This document shows, piece after piece, positions 35,508 through 44,542 of a stretch of 64,000 nucleotides of DNA. A program made the position numbers and the translations under genes. The notes under the pieces are model-generated. The model was not told the DNA's origin. It saw nothing but the letters and a program-made list of their open reading frames with translations, and ran no database searches. The stretch spans positions 62,001 through 126,000 of the forward strand of contig NZ_SZQA01000021.1 in assembly GCF_005233835.1 (NCBI RefSeq), in the 5' to 3' direction. Each line of letters opens with the position of its first letter. Within the stretch, counting starts at the first letter, position 1. This DNA comes from Herbidospora galbida. Its GTDB lineage: Bacteria > Actinomycetota > Actinomycetes > Streptosporangiales > Streptosporangiaceae.

Positions 35508-36730
35508 TGGATTCTTCGGTGTACGTCTTCGTCGAGGACCTGCGCGACGAGGGCGTCGACGCGGTGCTCGACCGGATCACGGACCTCGGCGTGGCCGGGG
35601 TGACCGTGGCCGCCGCCGTCCACCAGAGCACGGACGTCACCCCTCACGGCACCAGCCGGATCACCCTCCGGCACGACGGGGTGCACTTCCCCCCGCCGCC
35701 CGACCTGTTCGGCCGGCTCTCGCCGCCGCTCCAGCCCGGCGCCGACGACAAAATCCTCGACGACCTGCGGGCCGCCTGCCGGTCGCGGGGCCTGGCCTTC
35801 CACGGCTCGGCGGTCTTCCTGCGCAACCCGACCCTTGGGGCGAGCCACCCCGAGGTGACGGTCCGCAACTGCTTCGGCGACCGCGGCGCCCCCGCCGACC
35901 TCTGCCCGGCCAACCCCGACGTGCGCGCCTACGCCGTCGGGCTGGCCCGCGCGGTGGCCCGCCAGGGCGTCGACAGCGTCGTGGCCGACTCATTGCACTT
36001 CGCGGCGTTCGAGGCGGGCCGCTCCTACATCCCCCTCGGCCCCATGGACGCCTTCCTGCTGGGCCTGTGCTTCTGCCACCACTGCCTGCTCCGGGCCACC
36101 CAGCTGGGCGTGAACGCCGAGGTGGCGCGCGAGGAGTGCGCCAGGATCGTCGGCGGTGTCCTCGACGGCGACCCGCCCGCCCAGGGCCAGGTCACCCGGG
36201 CGGCGCTGACCGCCTACGCCGGCCCCGAGGTGGTCGCCTACGCGCGGGCCCGCTCCGAGACGGTGACCTCGCTGGTCGCGGAGGTCTCGGCGGCGGTCAC
36301 CGACGAGGGCTCGCAGCTCACCTTCACCGACGCGACCGGCGCGCTGAAGGGGGCCGCCGACGGCCTGCCCACGGCGGGCCTGGCCGCCCACGACGCCTGG
36401 CAGATCGGCGTCGACCTGGTGGCGCTCGGCGACCTGGTCCCGTCGTTCGCCGTGCTCGCCTACGCCCGCGACGCGACGCGGATCGCCGACGACCTGGCCG
36501 CCTACTCGCGCTCGGTCGGCAAGGACCGCGAACTGCGCGCGGTCCTGCGGCCGGGCATGCCCGACATCGAGGGCTGGGGCGAACGCCGCCGCGACGTCGA
36601 CTCGACCGAACGCCTGGCCGCCAAGGTCAGGGCGGCCAAGGCGGCAGGCGCGGCTGGGGTCGACTTCTTCGCCTACGGGCTGGTCAGCCGGAAGGTGCTC
36701 AGCCGGATCGACGGAGCCCTGTCAGGTTGA
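35507..36730 (+). CDS. protein of unknown function, probable TIM-barrel enzyme (407 aa)
   Basis: I do not recognise the family with confidence. The start GTG 35507 overlaps the RidA stop. The alternating strand/helix pattern (VDSSVYVFVEDL, VAGVTVAAAVHQ, VDSVVADSLHFAAFEAGRSYIP, AGVDFFAYGLVS) suggests a TIM barrel like glycoside hydrolase or sugar-processing proteins. A Cys/His cluster CFCHHC lies near residue 187 and may bind metal. No signal peptide is present. As the last gene of the D-amino-acid cluster it may act on the same substrate family, or on a glycan-linked form. Confidence 0.7.
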   Translation: MDSSVYVFVEDLRDEGVDAVLDRITDLGVAGVTVAAAVHQSTDVTPHGTSRITLRHDGVHFPPPPDLFGRLSPPLQPGADDKILDDLRAACRSRGLAFHGSAVFLRNPTLGASHPEVTVRNCFGDRGAPADLCPANPDVRAYAVGLARAVARQGVDSVVADSLHFAAFEAGRSYIPLGPMDAFLLGLCFCHHCLLRATQLGVNAEVAREECARIVGGVLDGDPPAQGQVTRAALTAYAGPEVVAYARARSETVTSLVAEVSAAVTDEGSQLTFTDATGALKGAADGLPTAGLAAHDAWQIGVDLVALGDLVPSFAVLAYARDATRIADDLAAYSRSVGKDRELRAVLRPGMPDIEGWGERRRDVDSTERLAAKVRAAKAAGAAGVDFFAYGLVSRKVLSRIDGALSG

Positions 36731-36735
36731 TTCGG

Positions 36736-37737
36736 TCAGGCTGACTCGCGGACGACCAGCTCGGTCGTCAGGATCACCGGGTCGGCCGCCGTCTCGCCGC
36801 GCTCCAGCAGGCTGAGCAGCAGCTTCACCATCGCCGCGGCCTGTTCGATGATCGGGTGGCGGACCGTCGTCAGCGGCGGGTCGGTGTAACGGGCCGCCTC
36901 GATGTCGTCGAAGCCCACGATCGCGACGTCGTCGGGGACGCTGCGGCCCGCCTGGCGCAGGGCCTGCATCGCGCCGATCGCCATCAGGTCGTTGGCGATG
37001 AAGACCGCGTCGAGCTGGGGGTCGTCTTCGAGGAGCTGGCGCATCGCGATCGCGCCGGACTCGCGGGTGAAGTCGCCGACCGCGACGATCGAGCGCCGGT
37101 CGGAGTCGCGCAGGGCGTTGCGGTAGCCGGTCAGCCGGTCCTGTCCGCCGATCATGTCCTGTGGCCCGGCGATCGTGGCGATGCGGCGGCGGCCGCGTTC
37201 GAGCAGGTGCTTCACGGCCTTCTCGGCGCCGCCCACGTTGTCGTTGTCGACGTAGGGCAGGGCCACCGGGACGGCCGGGCGGCCGTAGGAGACCGCCGGG
37301 ACGCCCATGCGGGTGATCGCGGCCGGCAGCGGGTCGGCGCCGTGCATCGAGATCAGCATGACGCCGTCGACATGGCCGCTGGCGATGTATCGCTCCACAC
37401 GGGCGTGGGACTGGGCCGAGCCGCTCAGCATCAGCACGACCTGCTTGTCGGCCGCCTCCAGCTCGACGCTGGCCGAGCGGATGACGGTGGAGAACATGGG
37501 GTCGTCGGAGAACACCCGCGTCGTCGGCTCCGACACCACCAGGGCGATCGAGTCGGTCCGCTGCGTGACGAGGCTGCGCGCCGCGGAGTTGGGCACGTAG
37601 CCCAGCTCACGGACGGCGCGCAGCACCACGTCGCGGATCTCGGGACCGACGGTGGACTGGCCGTTGACGACCCTGGAGACGGTCGCCCGGGAAACCCCGG
37701 CACGAGCGGCGACGGCCTCCAAGGTGGGGCGCTTCAT
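36736..37737 (-). CDS. LacI-family regulator, paralogue 1
   Basis: The protein has 333 residues. The N-terminal HTH is LEAVAARAGVSRATVSRVVNGQ with hinge helix PNSAARSLVTQR; the rest is a periplasmic-binding-protein-like sensor. It lies 52 bp behind the sugar ABC permease genes on the same strand and is probably read with them. Its sequence is close to the second LacI gene at 43146-44129 throughout both domains, so the two arose by duplication. A separate palindrome in front of it (37772-37785) may be its own operator. Confidence 0.92.
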   Translation of the reverse strand: MKRPTLEAVAARAGVSRATVSRVVNGQSTVGPEIRDVVLRAVRELGYVPNSAARSLVTQRTDSIALVVSEPTTRVFSDDPMFSTVIRSASVELEAADKQVVLMLSGSAQSHARVERYIASGHVDGVMLISMHGADPLPAAITRMGVPAVSYGRPAVPVALPYVDNDNVGGAEKAVKHLLERGRRRIATIAGPQDMIGGQDRLTGYRNALRDSDRRSIVAVGDFTRESGAIAMRQLLEDDPQLDAVFIANDLMAIGAMQALRQAGRSVPDDVAIVGFDDIEAARYTDPPLTTVRHPIIEQAAAMVKLLLSLLERGETAADPVILTTELVVRESA

Positions 37738-37771
37738 CGACGGGTCCCTCCCACGGGGCTCGGGTTGCGGA

Positions 37772-37785
37772 CGATAACGATATCG
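37772..37785. promoter_or_regulatory. candidate LacI operator CGATAACGATATCG
   Basis: An imperfect palindrome with the central CG typical of LacI sites, between the permease stop and the LacI paralogue 1 start. The half CGATAACG also occurs, on the minus strand, at 41304-41297 next to the GAGAGCGCTCTC site before the sugar-binding-protein gene. Confidence 0.45.
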
Positions 37786-37789
37786 GCCC

Positions 37790-38746
37790 CTAGCCCTTCA
37801 CACTTCCGGCCAGCAGGCCGCGTACGAAATACCGCTGCATGGACAGGAACACGATCAGCGGGATGATCATGGAGACGAAGGCGCCCGAGGTGAGGCGCTG
37901 CCACTCGTTTCCTCTGGTCCCGGCCATCTGCGCCAGCCGTACCGTCATCGGGGCGGTCTCCGCGGTGCCGCCCGAGAAGATCAGCGCGACCAGCAGGTCG
38001 TTCCATACCCACAGGAACTGGAAGATGCCGAACGCCGCCAGCGCGGGGGCCACCAGCGGCAGCACGACCTTGCGCAGGATGGTGCCGTGGGTGGCGCCGT
38101 CGACGCGGGCCGCCTCCATCAGCTCGCCCGGCAGTTCCGACATGAAGTTGTGGATCAGGAACACGCCCAGCGGCAGCGCGAAACAGGTGTGGGCGAACCA
38201 GACCTGGATGAACTGGCCCGAGCCTTCGAGGTTCCAGGCCGGCATCAGGGTGATGCCGAAGACCTCCACGCCCTGCGAGAAGAACGACAGCAGCGGCACC
38301 AGGGCCATCTGCAGCGGCACGACCTGGAGGGCGAAGATGCCGATGTAGACCCAGTCGCGGCCGCGGAACCGCGTCCACGACAGCGCGTAGGCCGCGAAGG
38401 TGGCCAGCGCCAGCGGGAACAGCACCGACGGGATCGTGATCACGACCGAGTTGATCAGGAACGACGCCAGCCGGCCCGACGACGACGAACTGCCGAACAG
38501 CACCTCCCGGTAGTTCTCCAGGGTGAGCTGCGGGTTGCTGAAGAACGTCCACCAGCCGGTCTGCTTGATGTCGTCCTCGGGACGGAACGACGACAGGAAC
38601 AGGCCGAAGGTGGGGGTCGTCCAGAGCAGGGCGATGACGACCGCGATCAGGCTCGCGACGCGGCCGGACAGCCGCTTGCGCACCCGGCCGGCGGCCGTCT
38701 TCGGCTGCGTGCGGGCCACGCTGGGGGCGATGGTGGTCATGCTCAT
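37790..38746 (-). CDS. sugar ABC transporter permease, MalG type
   Basis: The protein is 318 residues from ATG 38746, overlapping the upstream permease stop by four bases. It has six predicted helices and the EAA loop ELPGELMEAARVDGATHGTILRKVVLPLVAPAL. This CUT1-family subunit forms the channel with the MalF-type protein. No ATPase gene is present in the locus, so a shared MsiK-like ATPase encoded elsewhere is inferred. Confidence 0.93.
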   Translation of the reverse strand: MSMTTIAPSVARTQPKTAAGRVRKRLSGRVASLIAVVIALLWTTPTFGLFLSSFRPEDDIKQTGWWTFFSNPQLTLENYREVLFGSSSSSGRLASFLINSVVITIPSVLFPLALATFAAYALSWTRFRGRDWVYIGIFALQVVPLQMALVPLLSFFSQGVEVFGITLMPAWNLEGSGQFIQVWFAHTCFALPLGVFLIHNFMSELPGELMEAARVDGATHGTILRKVVLPLVAPALAAFGIFQFLWVWNDLLVALIFSGGTAETAPMTVRLAQMAGTRGNEWQRLTSGAFVSMIIPLIVFLSMQRYFVRGLLAGSVKG

Positions 38747-39726
38747 GCCTCCCGGCGCTGCCGCAGCGAGCGGATCTGGTAGACGACGATGGGCGTGACG
38801 AGCACGAAGAGGAACACGGCCAGCGCCGCGCCCTTGCCCGCCTCGCCGTAGCGGAACGCCTGGTTGTACATCTCGTTGGCGATGACGCTGGTGTCGAACT
38901 GGCCGCCCGTCATCGTGCGGACGATGTCGAACAGCTTCAGCGTGCCGATCGACTGGGTCACCAGCACCACCACGAGCGCGGGGCGGATCGAGGGGAGCGT
39001 GACCCGGAAGAACATCTGGAGCGGGCTCGCGCCGTCGAGCCGGGCGGCCTCGACGATCTCGGCCGGGATGCCCTTGATCGCGGCCGACAGGACCACGGTG
39101 GCGAAACCGGCCTGGATCCAGACCATGACGACGATCAGGAACAGGGTGTTGGTCGGGGCGCTCTGCAGCCACTGCTGCGGTTCGCCGCCGAGCCAGACCA
39201 CGAACTGGTTGAGCAGGCCGATCTGGTTGGCGTCCTCGGGACGGTACGCGTAGACGAACCGCCAGATGATGCCCGCGCCGACGAACGAGATCGCCATCGG
39301 CAGGAACACCAGCGACTTGGCGATCGACTCGAAGCGGGACTTGTCCACCACGACGGCGTACACGAGACCGATGGCCGTCACCAGAGACGGCACCAGCAGC
39401 ACCCAGATCAGGGTGTTGCGCAGGACCGTGATCGACTCCGGCTGGGTGAACATCCAGATGTAGTTGTCCAGACCGACGAACTGGCTGCTGTCGCCGCTCA
39501 TGAACGACAGCAGGGTGGTCCGGATGCCCGGCACCACCAGGCCGATCGCCAGCAGCACCAGCGCGGGGCCGAGCAGCAGGAGCGAGTGCCCCCACGACCG
39601 TTCCTTCATGGGGGCGCGGTCGAGCAGCAGGAGCATGAGGCCGACGAAGGCCAGGAACACGACGACGCCGACCAGAAGCTGGAGGAGTTTGGGCGCCTCG
39701 GCGGCGAAATCGAAGAAGAAGTCCAT
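38743..39726 (-). CDS. sugar ABC transporter permease, MalF type
   Basis: The protein has 327 residues with seven or eight hydrophobic segments, a motif FVGLDNYIWMF typical of MalF/UgpA permeases, and the EAA loop GIPAEIVEAARLDGASPLQMFFRVTLPSIRP. It is the first permease after the binding-protein gene and is separated from it by a strong hairpin. The substrate is inferred from context to be a beta-glucan oligosaccharide. Confidence 0.93.
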   Translation of the reverse strand: MDFFFDFAAEAPKLLQLLVGVVVFLAFVGLMLLLLDRAPMKERSWGHSLLLLGPALVLLAIGLVVPGIRTTLLSFMSGDSSQFVGLDNYIWMFTQPESITVLRNTLIWVLLVPSLVTAIGLVYAVVVDKSRFESIAKSLVFLPMAISFVGAGIIWRFVYAYRPEDANQIGLLNQFVVWLGGEPQQWLQSAPTNTLFLIVVMVWIQAGFATVVLSAAIKGIPAEIVEAARLDGASPLQMFFRVTLPSIRPALVVVLVTQSIGTLKLFDIVRTMTGGQFDTSVIANEMYNQAFRYGEAGKGAALAVFLFVLVTPIVVYQIRSLRQRREA

Positions 39727-39752
39727 GGGGGAGGTCTCCCGGGTGCGGGTGT

Positions 39753-39787
39753 GCCCGGCCCCGGAGCTCGTGGCTCCGGGGCCGGGC
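39753..39787 (-). terminator. 15-bp perfect hairpin between binding-protein and permease genes
   Basis: GCCCGGCCCCGGAGC (39753-39767) pairs fully with 39773-39787 across a 5-nt loop. Placed just after the binding-protein stop, it can act as partial terminator or mRNA-stabilising stem, giving more binding protein than permease. Confidence 0.75.
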
Positions 39788-39799
39788 AGCGGTCCTATG

Positions 39800-41170
39800 T
39801 CAGGACTTCGGCCAGGAGGCCTCGATGAAGTCGAGCGTCGACTTCGTGTCCTTGCCGTTGATCCAGTCGGTCATGCCCTTCCAGAAGGTGCCCGCGCCGA
39901 CCGCGGCCGGCATCAGGTCGGAACCGTCGAAGCGGAAGACCGTGCTCGGGTCCTGGAGCATCTCCATCGACAGCTTGTCGATCGCGTTGGCGGCCTTGCT
40001 GACGTCGACCTTCTTGTTGGCCGAGACGTAGGTGCCCAGGGCCATGCGGCGGTTCGGGAAGTCGCCGCCGGCCAGGTAGGCCTGGACGGCCTGGACCTCG
40101 GGACGGTCGGCGAAGCCGGCCACGAACTCACCGGCGCCGAGCACCGGCTTGCTGCTGGCGTCGTTGCCGGGCAGGTAGAAGGCGAAGACGTCGCCGTCCT
40201 CGGCCACCTTGGTGCCCTCGGGCCAGAAGTTGGCGTAGAAGGAGGCCTGGCGGTGCAGGGCGCACTTGCCCTCGGTGATCGGCACGCCGCCCTCCTGGAA
40301 GGCGGTCGAGGCGATCGACTTCACGGGGCCGTAGCCGCCGTTGACGTACTTCTCGTTCTTCAGGATCGCGCCGACCTTGTCGACGGCGGTGACCATCTTG
40401 GGGTCGTTGAAGGGCAGGTCGTGGGCGACCCACTGGTCGTAGCCCTCGGGGCCGAGGTCGCGCAGGACGACGTCCTCGATCCAGTCGGTGGCGGGCCAGC
40501 CGGTGGCGTCGCCCGACTCGATGCCGGCGCACCACGGCTTGATGCCGGAGGCGGCGATCGTCTCGGTCAGGGTCATCAGGTCGGCCCACGTGGTGGGGAC
40601 GGTCCAGCCCTTCTCGGCGAACATCGAGGGGGAGTACCAGACGAACGACTTCACGCTGGCGCCCAGCGGCGCGCCGTAGAAGACGTCGTCGACGGTGCCG
40701 TACTTGACCCAGTCGGGCGACCAGTTCTCGTTGGCGAGGGTCTTGACCTTCTCGGAGGCGGGCTTCAGCTTGCCGGCCTTGGCGAACCGCTCAAGGAGAC
40801 CGGGCTGCGGGAAGAACGCGATGTCCGGCGGGTTGCCGGCGTCGGCGCGCACCTGGATCTGGGCCTCGAACTCGCCGGTGCCCTCATAGGTGATCTTGAT
40901 GCCGGTGCAGTCGGCGAAGGGCTTCCAGGCCTGCTCGAACAGGTCGGCCTCCGCGTCGCGGATCGGCGAGTAGATGCTCACCGTCGTGCCCTCGAACTTG
41001 CCGTACTCAGTGAACGGCGCGCATTCGGCGGACGCCGCGTCGCCGCCGCCGGCGCTGGCCGCCGGTGCCGCGGAGTCGCCGCCGGAGTTGCCGCAGCCGG
41101 TGGCCACGAGTGCCAAGCCCAAACCTGCCGCGATGGCGGACAAACGGGCGGGTCGTGAGAGGAGCGACAT
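39800..41170 (-). CDS. sugar ABC transporter substrate-binding lipoprotein
   Basis: The protein is 456 residues from ATG 41170, with GGAGGAAG upstream. The signal peptide ends in a lipobox (LVATGC), so it is anchored to the membrane outer face. The body is SBP family 1 (CUT1), with SIYSPIRDAEADLFEQAWKP, GNPPDIAFFPQPG and KSFVWYSPSMFAEKGW. The locus also encodes a beta-glucosidase and a secreted endo-beta-1,3-glucanase-type enzyme, suggesting import of laminari- or gluco-oligosaccharides. The promoter region carries a GAGAGCGCTCTC operator. Confidence 0.92.
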   Translation of the reverse strand: MSLLSRPARLSAIAAGLGLALVATGCGNSGGDSAAPAASAGGGDAASAECAPFTEYGKFEGTTVSIYSPIRDAEADLFEQAWKPFADCTGIKITYEGTGEFEAQIQVRADAGNPPDIAFFPQPGLLERFAKAGKLKPASEKVKTLANENWSPDWVKYGTVDDVFYGAPLGASVKSFVWYSPSMFAEKGWTVPTTWADLMTLTETIAASGIKPWCAGIESGDATGWPATDWIEDVVLRDLGPEGYDQWVAHDLPFNDPKMVTAVDKVGAILKNEKYVNGGYGPVKSIASTAFQEGGVPITEGKCALHRQASFYANFWPEGTKVAEDGDVFAFYLPGNDASSKPVLGAGEFVAGFADRPEVQAVQAYLAGGDFPNRRMALGTYVSANKKVDVSKAANAIDKLSMEMLQDPSTVFRFDGSDLMPAAVGAGTFWKGMTDWINGKDTKSTLDFIEASWPKS

Positions 41171-41306
41171 GGACCCTTCCTCCAAAGTTCTTCCATGAAC
41201 TCTCATCAGAGAGCGGTTCCGGAAGCTTCACCCCGGTTACGACGGCATGTCAATCCATGTGAGATTACGGTTACCGCATTGTGAATTGGACAGTTCCGTT
41301 ATCGTG

Positions 41307-41318
41307 GAGAGCGCTCTC
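41307..41318. promoter_or_regulatory. LacI-type operator GAGAGCGCTCTC, site a
   Basis: A perfect 12-bp palindrome with central CG, about 137 bp before the sugar-binding-protein start. Identical to four other sites in this locus, hence a shared repressor. Confidence 0.8.
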
Positions 41319-41601
41319 TGATGACGTCCCAGCCGGTGGCGGGCAGAGGGTCGATCGTCACATTCCCGGCAATGAGTGCTCTAAGCGCCAACGCAGGACA
41401 CGTTATGGGGACGGCGGTGGGAGCGCGACCACGGTTGTGTTCCGATTCGGTCACCGCACTCTTGTCGGAATTTATCCGGATGCATAAACAAATAGAGTGG
41501 CGTCGTCGAGTCCGGTCGGGCAGCCGTCTCGACGCCGTGCCGGCCCGACGGTGACCGGCGCCGCCGCCGGCCCGGCGGGCGCCCTCCCGGGAGCCGTGGT
41601 A

Positions 41602-41613
41602 GAGAGCGCTCTC
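41602..41613. promoter_or_regulatory. LacI-type operator GAGAGCGCTCTC, site b
   Basis: The second copy in the divergent region, 130 bp upstream of site c. The pair could allow looping between operators. Confidence 0.75.
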
Positions 41614-41697
41614 AGGCGCGGAGCGCTGACGGAGAGTGAAGCTCCCGTCAACGGAGCCTCACCCGTCACCGGAAAACTCTGTGATAAACGCCCCGCG

Positions 41698-41743
41698 TTG
41701 ACATGGGGCCCGACTTGCCGGGATGCTGGCTGAGAGCGCTCTC
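41698..41743 (+). promoter_or_regulatory. GH1 promoter with GAGAGCGCTCTC operator, site c
   Basis: TTGACA (41698-41703) is followed 18 bp later by a weak -10-like GATGCT. The operator (41732-41743) would cover the transcription start, a standard position for repression. The GH1 ATG is 32 bp further on. Confidence 0.65.
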
Positions 41744-41775
41744 ACACGGAGGGCCGGTTGGGTGGGGGCGGCAGC

Positions 41776-43149
41776 ATGACCGTGTCGGCGGATGTGGCCA
41801 CAGGGGCGGAGGTCCTGGAATTCCCGCAGGGGTTCGTGTGGGGCACGGCGACCGCCGCCTACCAGATCGAGGGGGCCACCCGCGAGGGCGGACGCGGCCC
41901 GAGCATTTGGGACACCTTCAGCGCCACCCCGGGCAAGGTCTTCCAGGGTCACACCGGCGAGGTCGCGTGCGACCACTATCACCGCCACCGCGACGACGTG
42001 GCGCTGATGGCCTCGCTCGGCATGTCGGCCTACCGCTTCTCGGTCGCCTGGCCGCGCATTCAGCCCAGCGGCAGCGGCCCGGCCAACCCGCACGGCCTCG
42101 ACTTCTACGACCGCCTCGTCGACGACCTCATCGAGGCCGGCATCACCCCGATCGTCACCCTCTACCACTGGGACCTGCCGCAGGCCCTCGAAGACCGCGG
42201 CGGCTGGACCAGCCGCGACACCGCCGAGCGGTTCGCCGAATACTCCGCCGCCGTCTACCGCCGCCTCGGCGACCGCGTGGAGACCTGGACGACCCTGAAC
42301 GAGCCGTGGTGCTCGGCCTTCCTCGGCTACGCCGCCGGCATCCACGCCCCCGGCCGTACCGACATCGGCGCCTCCTTCGCGGCGGCCCACCACCTGCTTC
42401 TCGGGCACGGGCTCGCGACCCGGGAGCTGCGCGCCCTCGGCGCGCGGCAGATCAGCATCACCCACGCGCTCTCGCCGGTCAGGGGGACCGACCCCGACGC
42501 CGTGGCGGTGCCCGACGGCATCATGAACCGGATCTTCCTCGATCCGGTCCTGCGCGGCGTCTACCCGGCCGACGTGGTGGCCCGCGCCTCCCGGTTCACC
42601 GACTGGTCGTTCGTCCGCGACGGCGACCTCGAAGTGATCAGCCAGCCGATCGACCTGCTCGGCGTCAACTACTACAACCCGACCTTCACCGAGCCCCGCC
42701 CCGGCGAGCCCGCCAACCCGGTCTTCCCGGGCAGCGAGGGCATCGGGTTCCCCGTCCCCGACGGTCCGAAGACCGCCATGGGCTGGCCCATCGAGGCCGC
42801 GGGCCTCACCGAACTGCTGGTGAGCCTGTCCCGCGACTACCCCGACGTGCCGCTCATGATCACCGAGAACGGCGCCGCCTTCGACGACACGCTCATCGGG
42901 GGCCGAGTCGACGACAGGCGGCGCGTCGAATTCCTCGACGCCCACTTCCGCGCCGCCCACGCGGCCATCGCCGCCGGCGTGGACCTGCGCGGATACCTGG
43001 TCTGGAGCTTCCTGGACAACTACGAGTGGGCCTTCGGCTACGACAAGCGCTTCGGCCTGGTCTACATCGACTACGCCACCCAGGAGCGCGTCCCGAAGGA
43101 CAGCGCCAAGTGGTACGCCGAGGTGATCCGCAGGAACGGCCTGGCGTGA
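41776..43149 (+). CDS. GH1 beta-glucosidase
   Basis: The protein is 457 residues from ATG 41776. GH1 motifs are intact: FVWGTATAAYQIEGA, the acid/base Glu176 in TLNEPWC, LGVNYYNP, and the nucleophile Glu364 in ITENGAAF, with a C-terminal WSFLDNYEWAFGYDKRFGLVY. No signal peptide, so it cleaves imported beta-gluco-oligosaccharides in the cytoplasm. It is transcribed from an operator-bearing promoter and is coupled (GTGA overlap) to its LacI regulator. Confidence 0.95.
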   Translation: MTVSADVATGAEVLEFPQGFVWGTATAAYQIEGATREGGRGPSIWDTFSATPGKVFQGHTGEVACDHYHRHRDDVALMASLGMSAYRFSVAWPRIQPSGSGPANPHGLDFYDRLVDDLIEAGITPIVTLYHWDLPQALEDRGGWTSRDTAERFAEYSAAVYRRLGDRVETWTTLNEPWCSAFLGYAAGIHAPGRTDIGASFAAAHHLLLGHGLATRELRALGARQISITHALSPVRGTDPDAVAVPDGIMNRIFLDPVLRGVYPADVVARASRFTDWSFVRDGDLEVISQPIDLLGVNYYNPTFTEPRPGEPANPVFPGSEGIGFPVPDGPKTAMGWPIEAAGLTELLVSLSRDYPDVPLMITENGAAFDDTLIGGRVDDRRRVEFLDAHFRAAHAAIAAGVDLRGYLVWSFLDNYEWAFGYDKRFGLVYIDYATQERVPKDSAKWYAEVIRRNGLA

Positions 43150-44129
43150 GCCGGCCCACCCTGGAGAAGGTGGCCGCCCGCGCGGGCGTGTCCCGAGCGA
43201 CGGTCTCCCGCGTCGTCAACGGCTCGACGACGGTGGCTGAGCACATCCGCGTGGCCGTCCAGCGGGCGGTCGAGGAGCTCGGGTACGTCCCGAACCAGGC
43301 CGCCCGGTCGCTGGTGACGCAGCGGGCCGACTCGATCGCGCTCGTCTTCTCCGAGCCGCCGGTCCGCGTCTTCTCCGACGACCCGACCTTCGCCGGGATC
43401 ATCCGCGGGGTCTCGACGGAGGCCGACGCGGCCGACAAACAGGTCGTCCTGATGCTGGCCGGATCGTCGCGGGGCCACGAGCGGGTCGAGCGCTACACGA
43501 CCTCGGGCCACGTCGACGGGGTGATCGTCGCCTCGATGCACGGCGCCGACCCGCTGCCCGCCGCGCTGGCCCGCCGTGGCATCCCGGTGGTGTGCAGCGG
43601 GCGGCCCCTGACGGGGTCATCTCTTCCGTACGTCGACATCGACAACGTCGGGGGCGCGGAGTCGGCGGTGCGGCACCTGCTGGAGTCGGGCCGCCGCCGG
43701 ATCGCCACCATCGCGGGGCCGCCCGACATGGTCGCCGGGATCGACCGGCTGACCGGCTACCGGAACGCGCTGCGCGACTCGGGCCGCCGCTCGATCATCG
43801 CGATCGGCGACTTCACCCGCGACAGCGGCTTCGAGGGGATGACCCAGCTGCTCGAAGACGACCCGGGCCTGGACGCGGTGTTCGCGGCCTCCGACATGAT
43901 GGCGCTCGGCGCGCTCCAGGCGCTGCGCAGGGCGGGCCGCCGGGTGCCCGACGACGTGGCCGTGATCGGCTACGACGACGTCCCGGCCGCGCCCTACGCC
44001 GACCCGCCGCTGACCACGATCAGGCAGCCGACGATGCGGATGGGGCGGGAGCTCGCCCGGCTGCTGCTGAGCCCGGGGGAGTCGTCGGTGATCCTGCCGA
44101 CGGAACTGGTGGTCAGGGAGTCGGCCTAG
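43146..44129 (+). CDS. LacI-family regulator, paralogue 2
   Basis: The protein is 327 residues from GTG 43146, overlapping the GH1 stop. HTH LEKVAARAGVSRATVSRVVNGS and hinge PNQAARSLVTQR are almost the same as in paralogue 1. It is the most likely binder of the GAGAGCGCTCTC sites because it is in the same transcript as a gene preceded by one; this is inference. The related actinobacterial CebR/CelR regulators bind TGGGAGCGCTCCCA, which shares the core GAGCGCTC. The 3' end overlaps the convergent SRPBCC gene by 17 bp. Confidence 0.92.
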   Translation: MSRPTLEKVAARAGVSRATVSRVVNGSTTVAEHIRVAVQRAVEELGYVPNQAARSLVTQRADSIALVFSEPPVRVFSDDPTFAGIIRGVSTEADAADKQVVLMLAGSSRGHERVERYTTSGHVDGVIVASMHGADPLPAALARRGIPVVCSGRPLTGSSLPYVDIDNVGGAESAVRHLLESGRRRIATIAGPPDMVAGIDRLTGYRNALRDSGRRSIIAIGDFTRDSGFEGMTQLLEDDPGLDAVFAASDMMALGALQALRRAGRRVPDDVAVIGYDDVPAAPYADPPLTTIRQPTMRMGRELARLLLSPGESSVILPTELVVRESA

Positions 44130-44517
44130 CGCCCTCGATCGCGGTCTTCATCTCGGCCGCGCCGTAGCGCATCCGGATCTCGACCTCTCCCCGCGCGGAG
44201 TCGGGCAGGAAGTCGGCCGTCCAGACGAGGACCCCGTCGGGCCGCACCTCGAACGAGGCGTGGTGGTGGGTCAGCGGGGGCCGGGCGCCCGCGACGACGG
44301 CGTAGGAGAACCGCCGGGCCTCGTCGTCGAGGGAGACGATCAGTTCGGTGACGACGTTGCCGTCGGGGAAGGTCAGGCGCCGGCGGCCGTCTTCGATTTC
44401 CGTGCCGGCGACCCGGCCGGGCAGCAGCCGCTCGTGGACGGCCCCGACGTCGCGGATGACGTCCCAGGTGTGCGCGGGCGGCGCGTCGATCGGCAGTTCC
44501 ACTCGGACAGAGGCCAC
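44113..44517 (-). CDS. SRPBCC (START-like) family protein
   Basis: The protein has 134 residues in the Bet v 1/SRPBCC pattern: N-terminal strand SVRVELPIDAPPAHTWDVIRDVG, then LLPGRVAGTEIED, RRFSYAVVAGARPPLTHHHASFEV and a long C-terminal helix (RMRYGAAEMKTAIE). The fold makes a hydrophobic cavity for ligands. Its role is unknown. It probably follows the MbtH-like small gene in one transcript (25-bp gap). Confidence 0.85.
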   Translation of the reverse strand: MASVRVELPIDAPPAHTWDVIRDVGAVHERLLPGRVAGTEIEDGRRRLTFPDGNVVTELIVSLDDEARRFSYAVVAGARPPLTHHHASFEVRPDGVLVWTADFLPDSARGEVEIRMRYGAAEMKTAIEGARPTP

Positions 44518-44542
44518 GGCGGGACACTACCGTGTTCCCGTT

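Larger units (their letters stand above)
41171..41775. other. 605-bp divergent control region without a convincing gene
   Basis: This region separates the sugar-binding-protein gene from the GH1 gene. Short open frames inside it have no recognisable protein features and span operator sites. It holds three of the five GAGAGCGCTCTC palindromes, a CGTTATCG half-site at 41297-41304, and a TTGACA box at 41698-41703. A degenerate operator-like stretch (AGAGAGCGG) at 41207-41215 lies near the binding-protein start. Confidence 0.7.

Noticed and set aside
41281-41733. Two small plus-strand open frames in the divergent sugar control region
   Set aside because: They lack ribosome binding sites and protein features and run through operator and promoter sequences.
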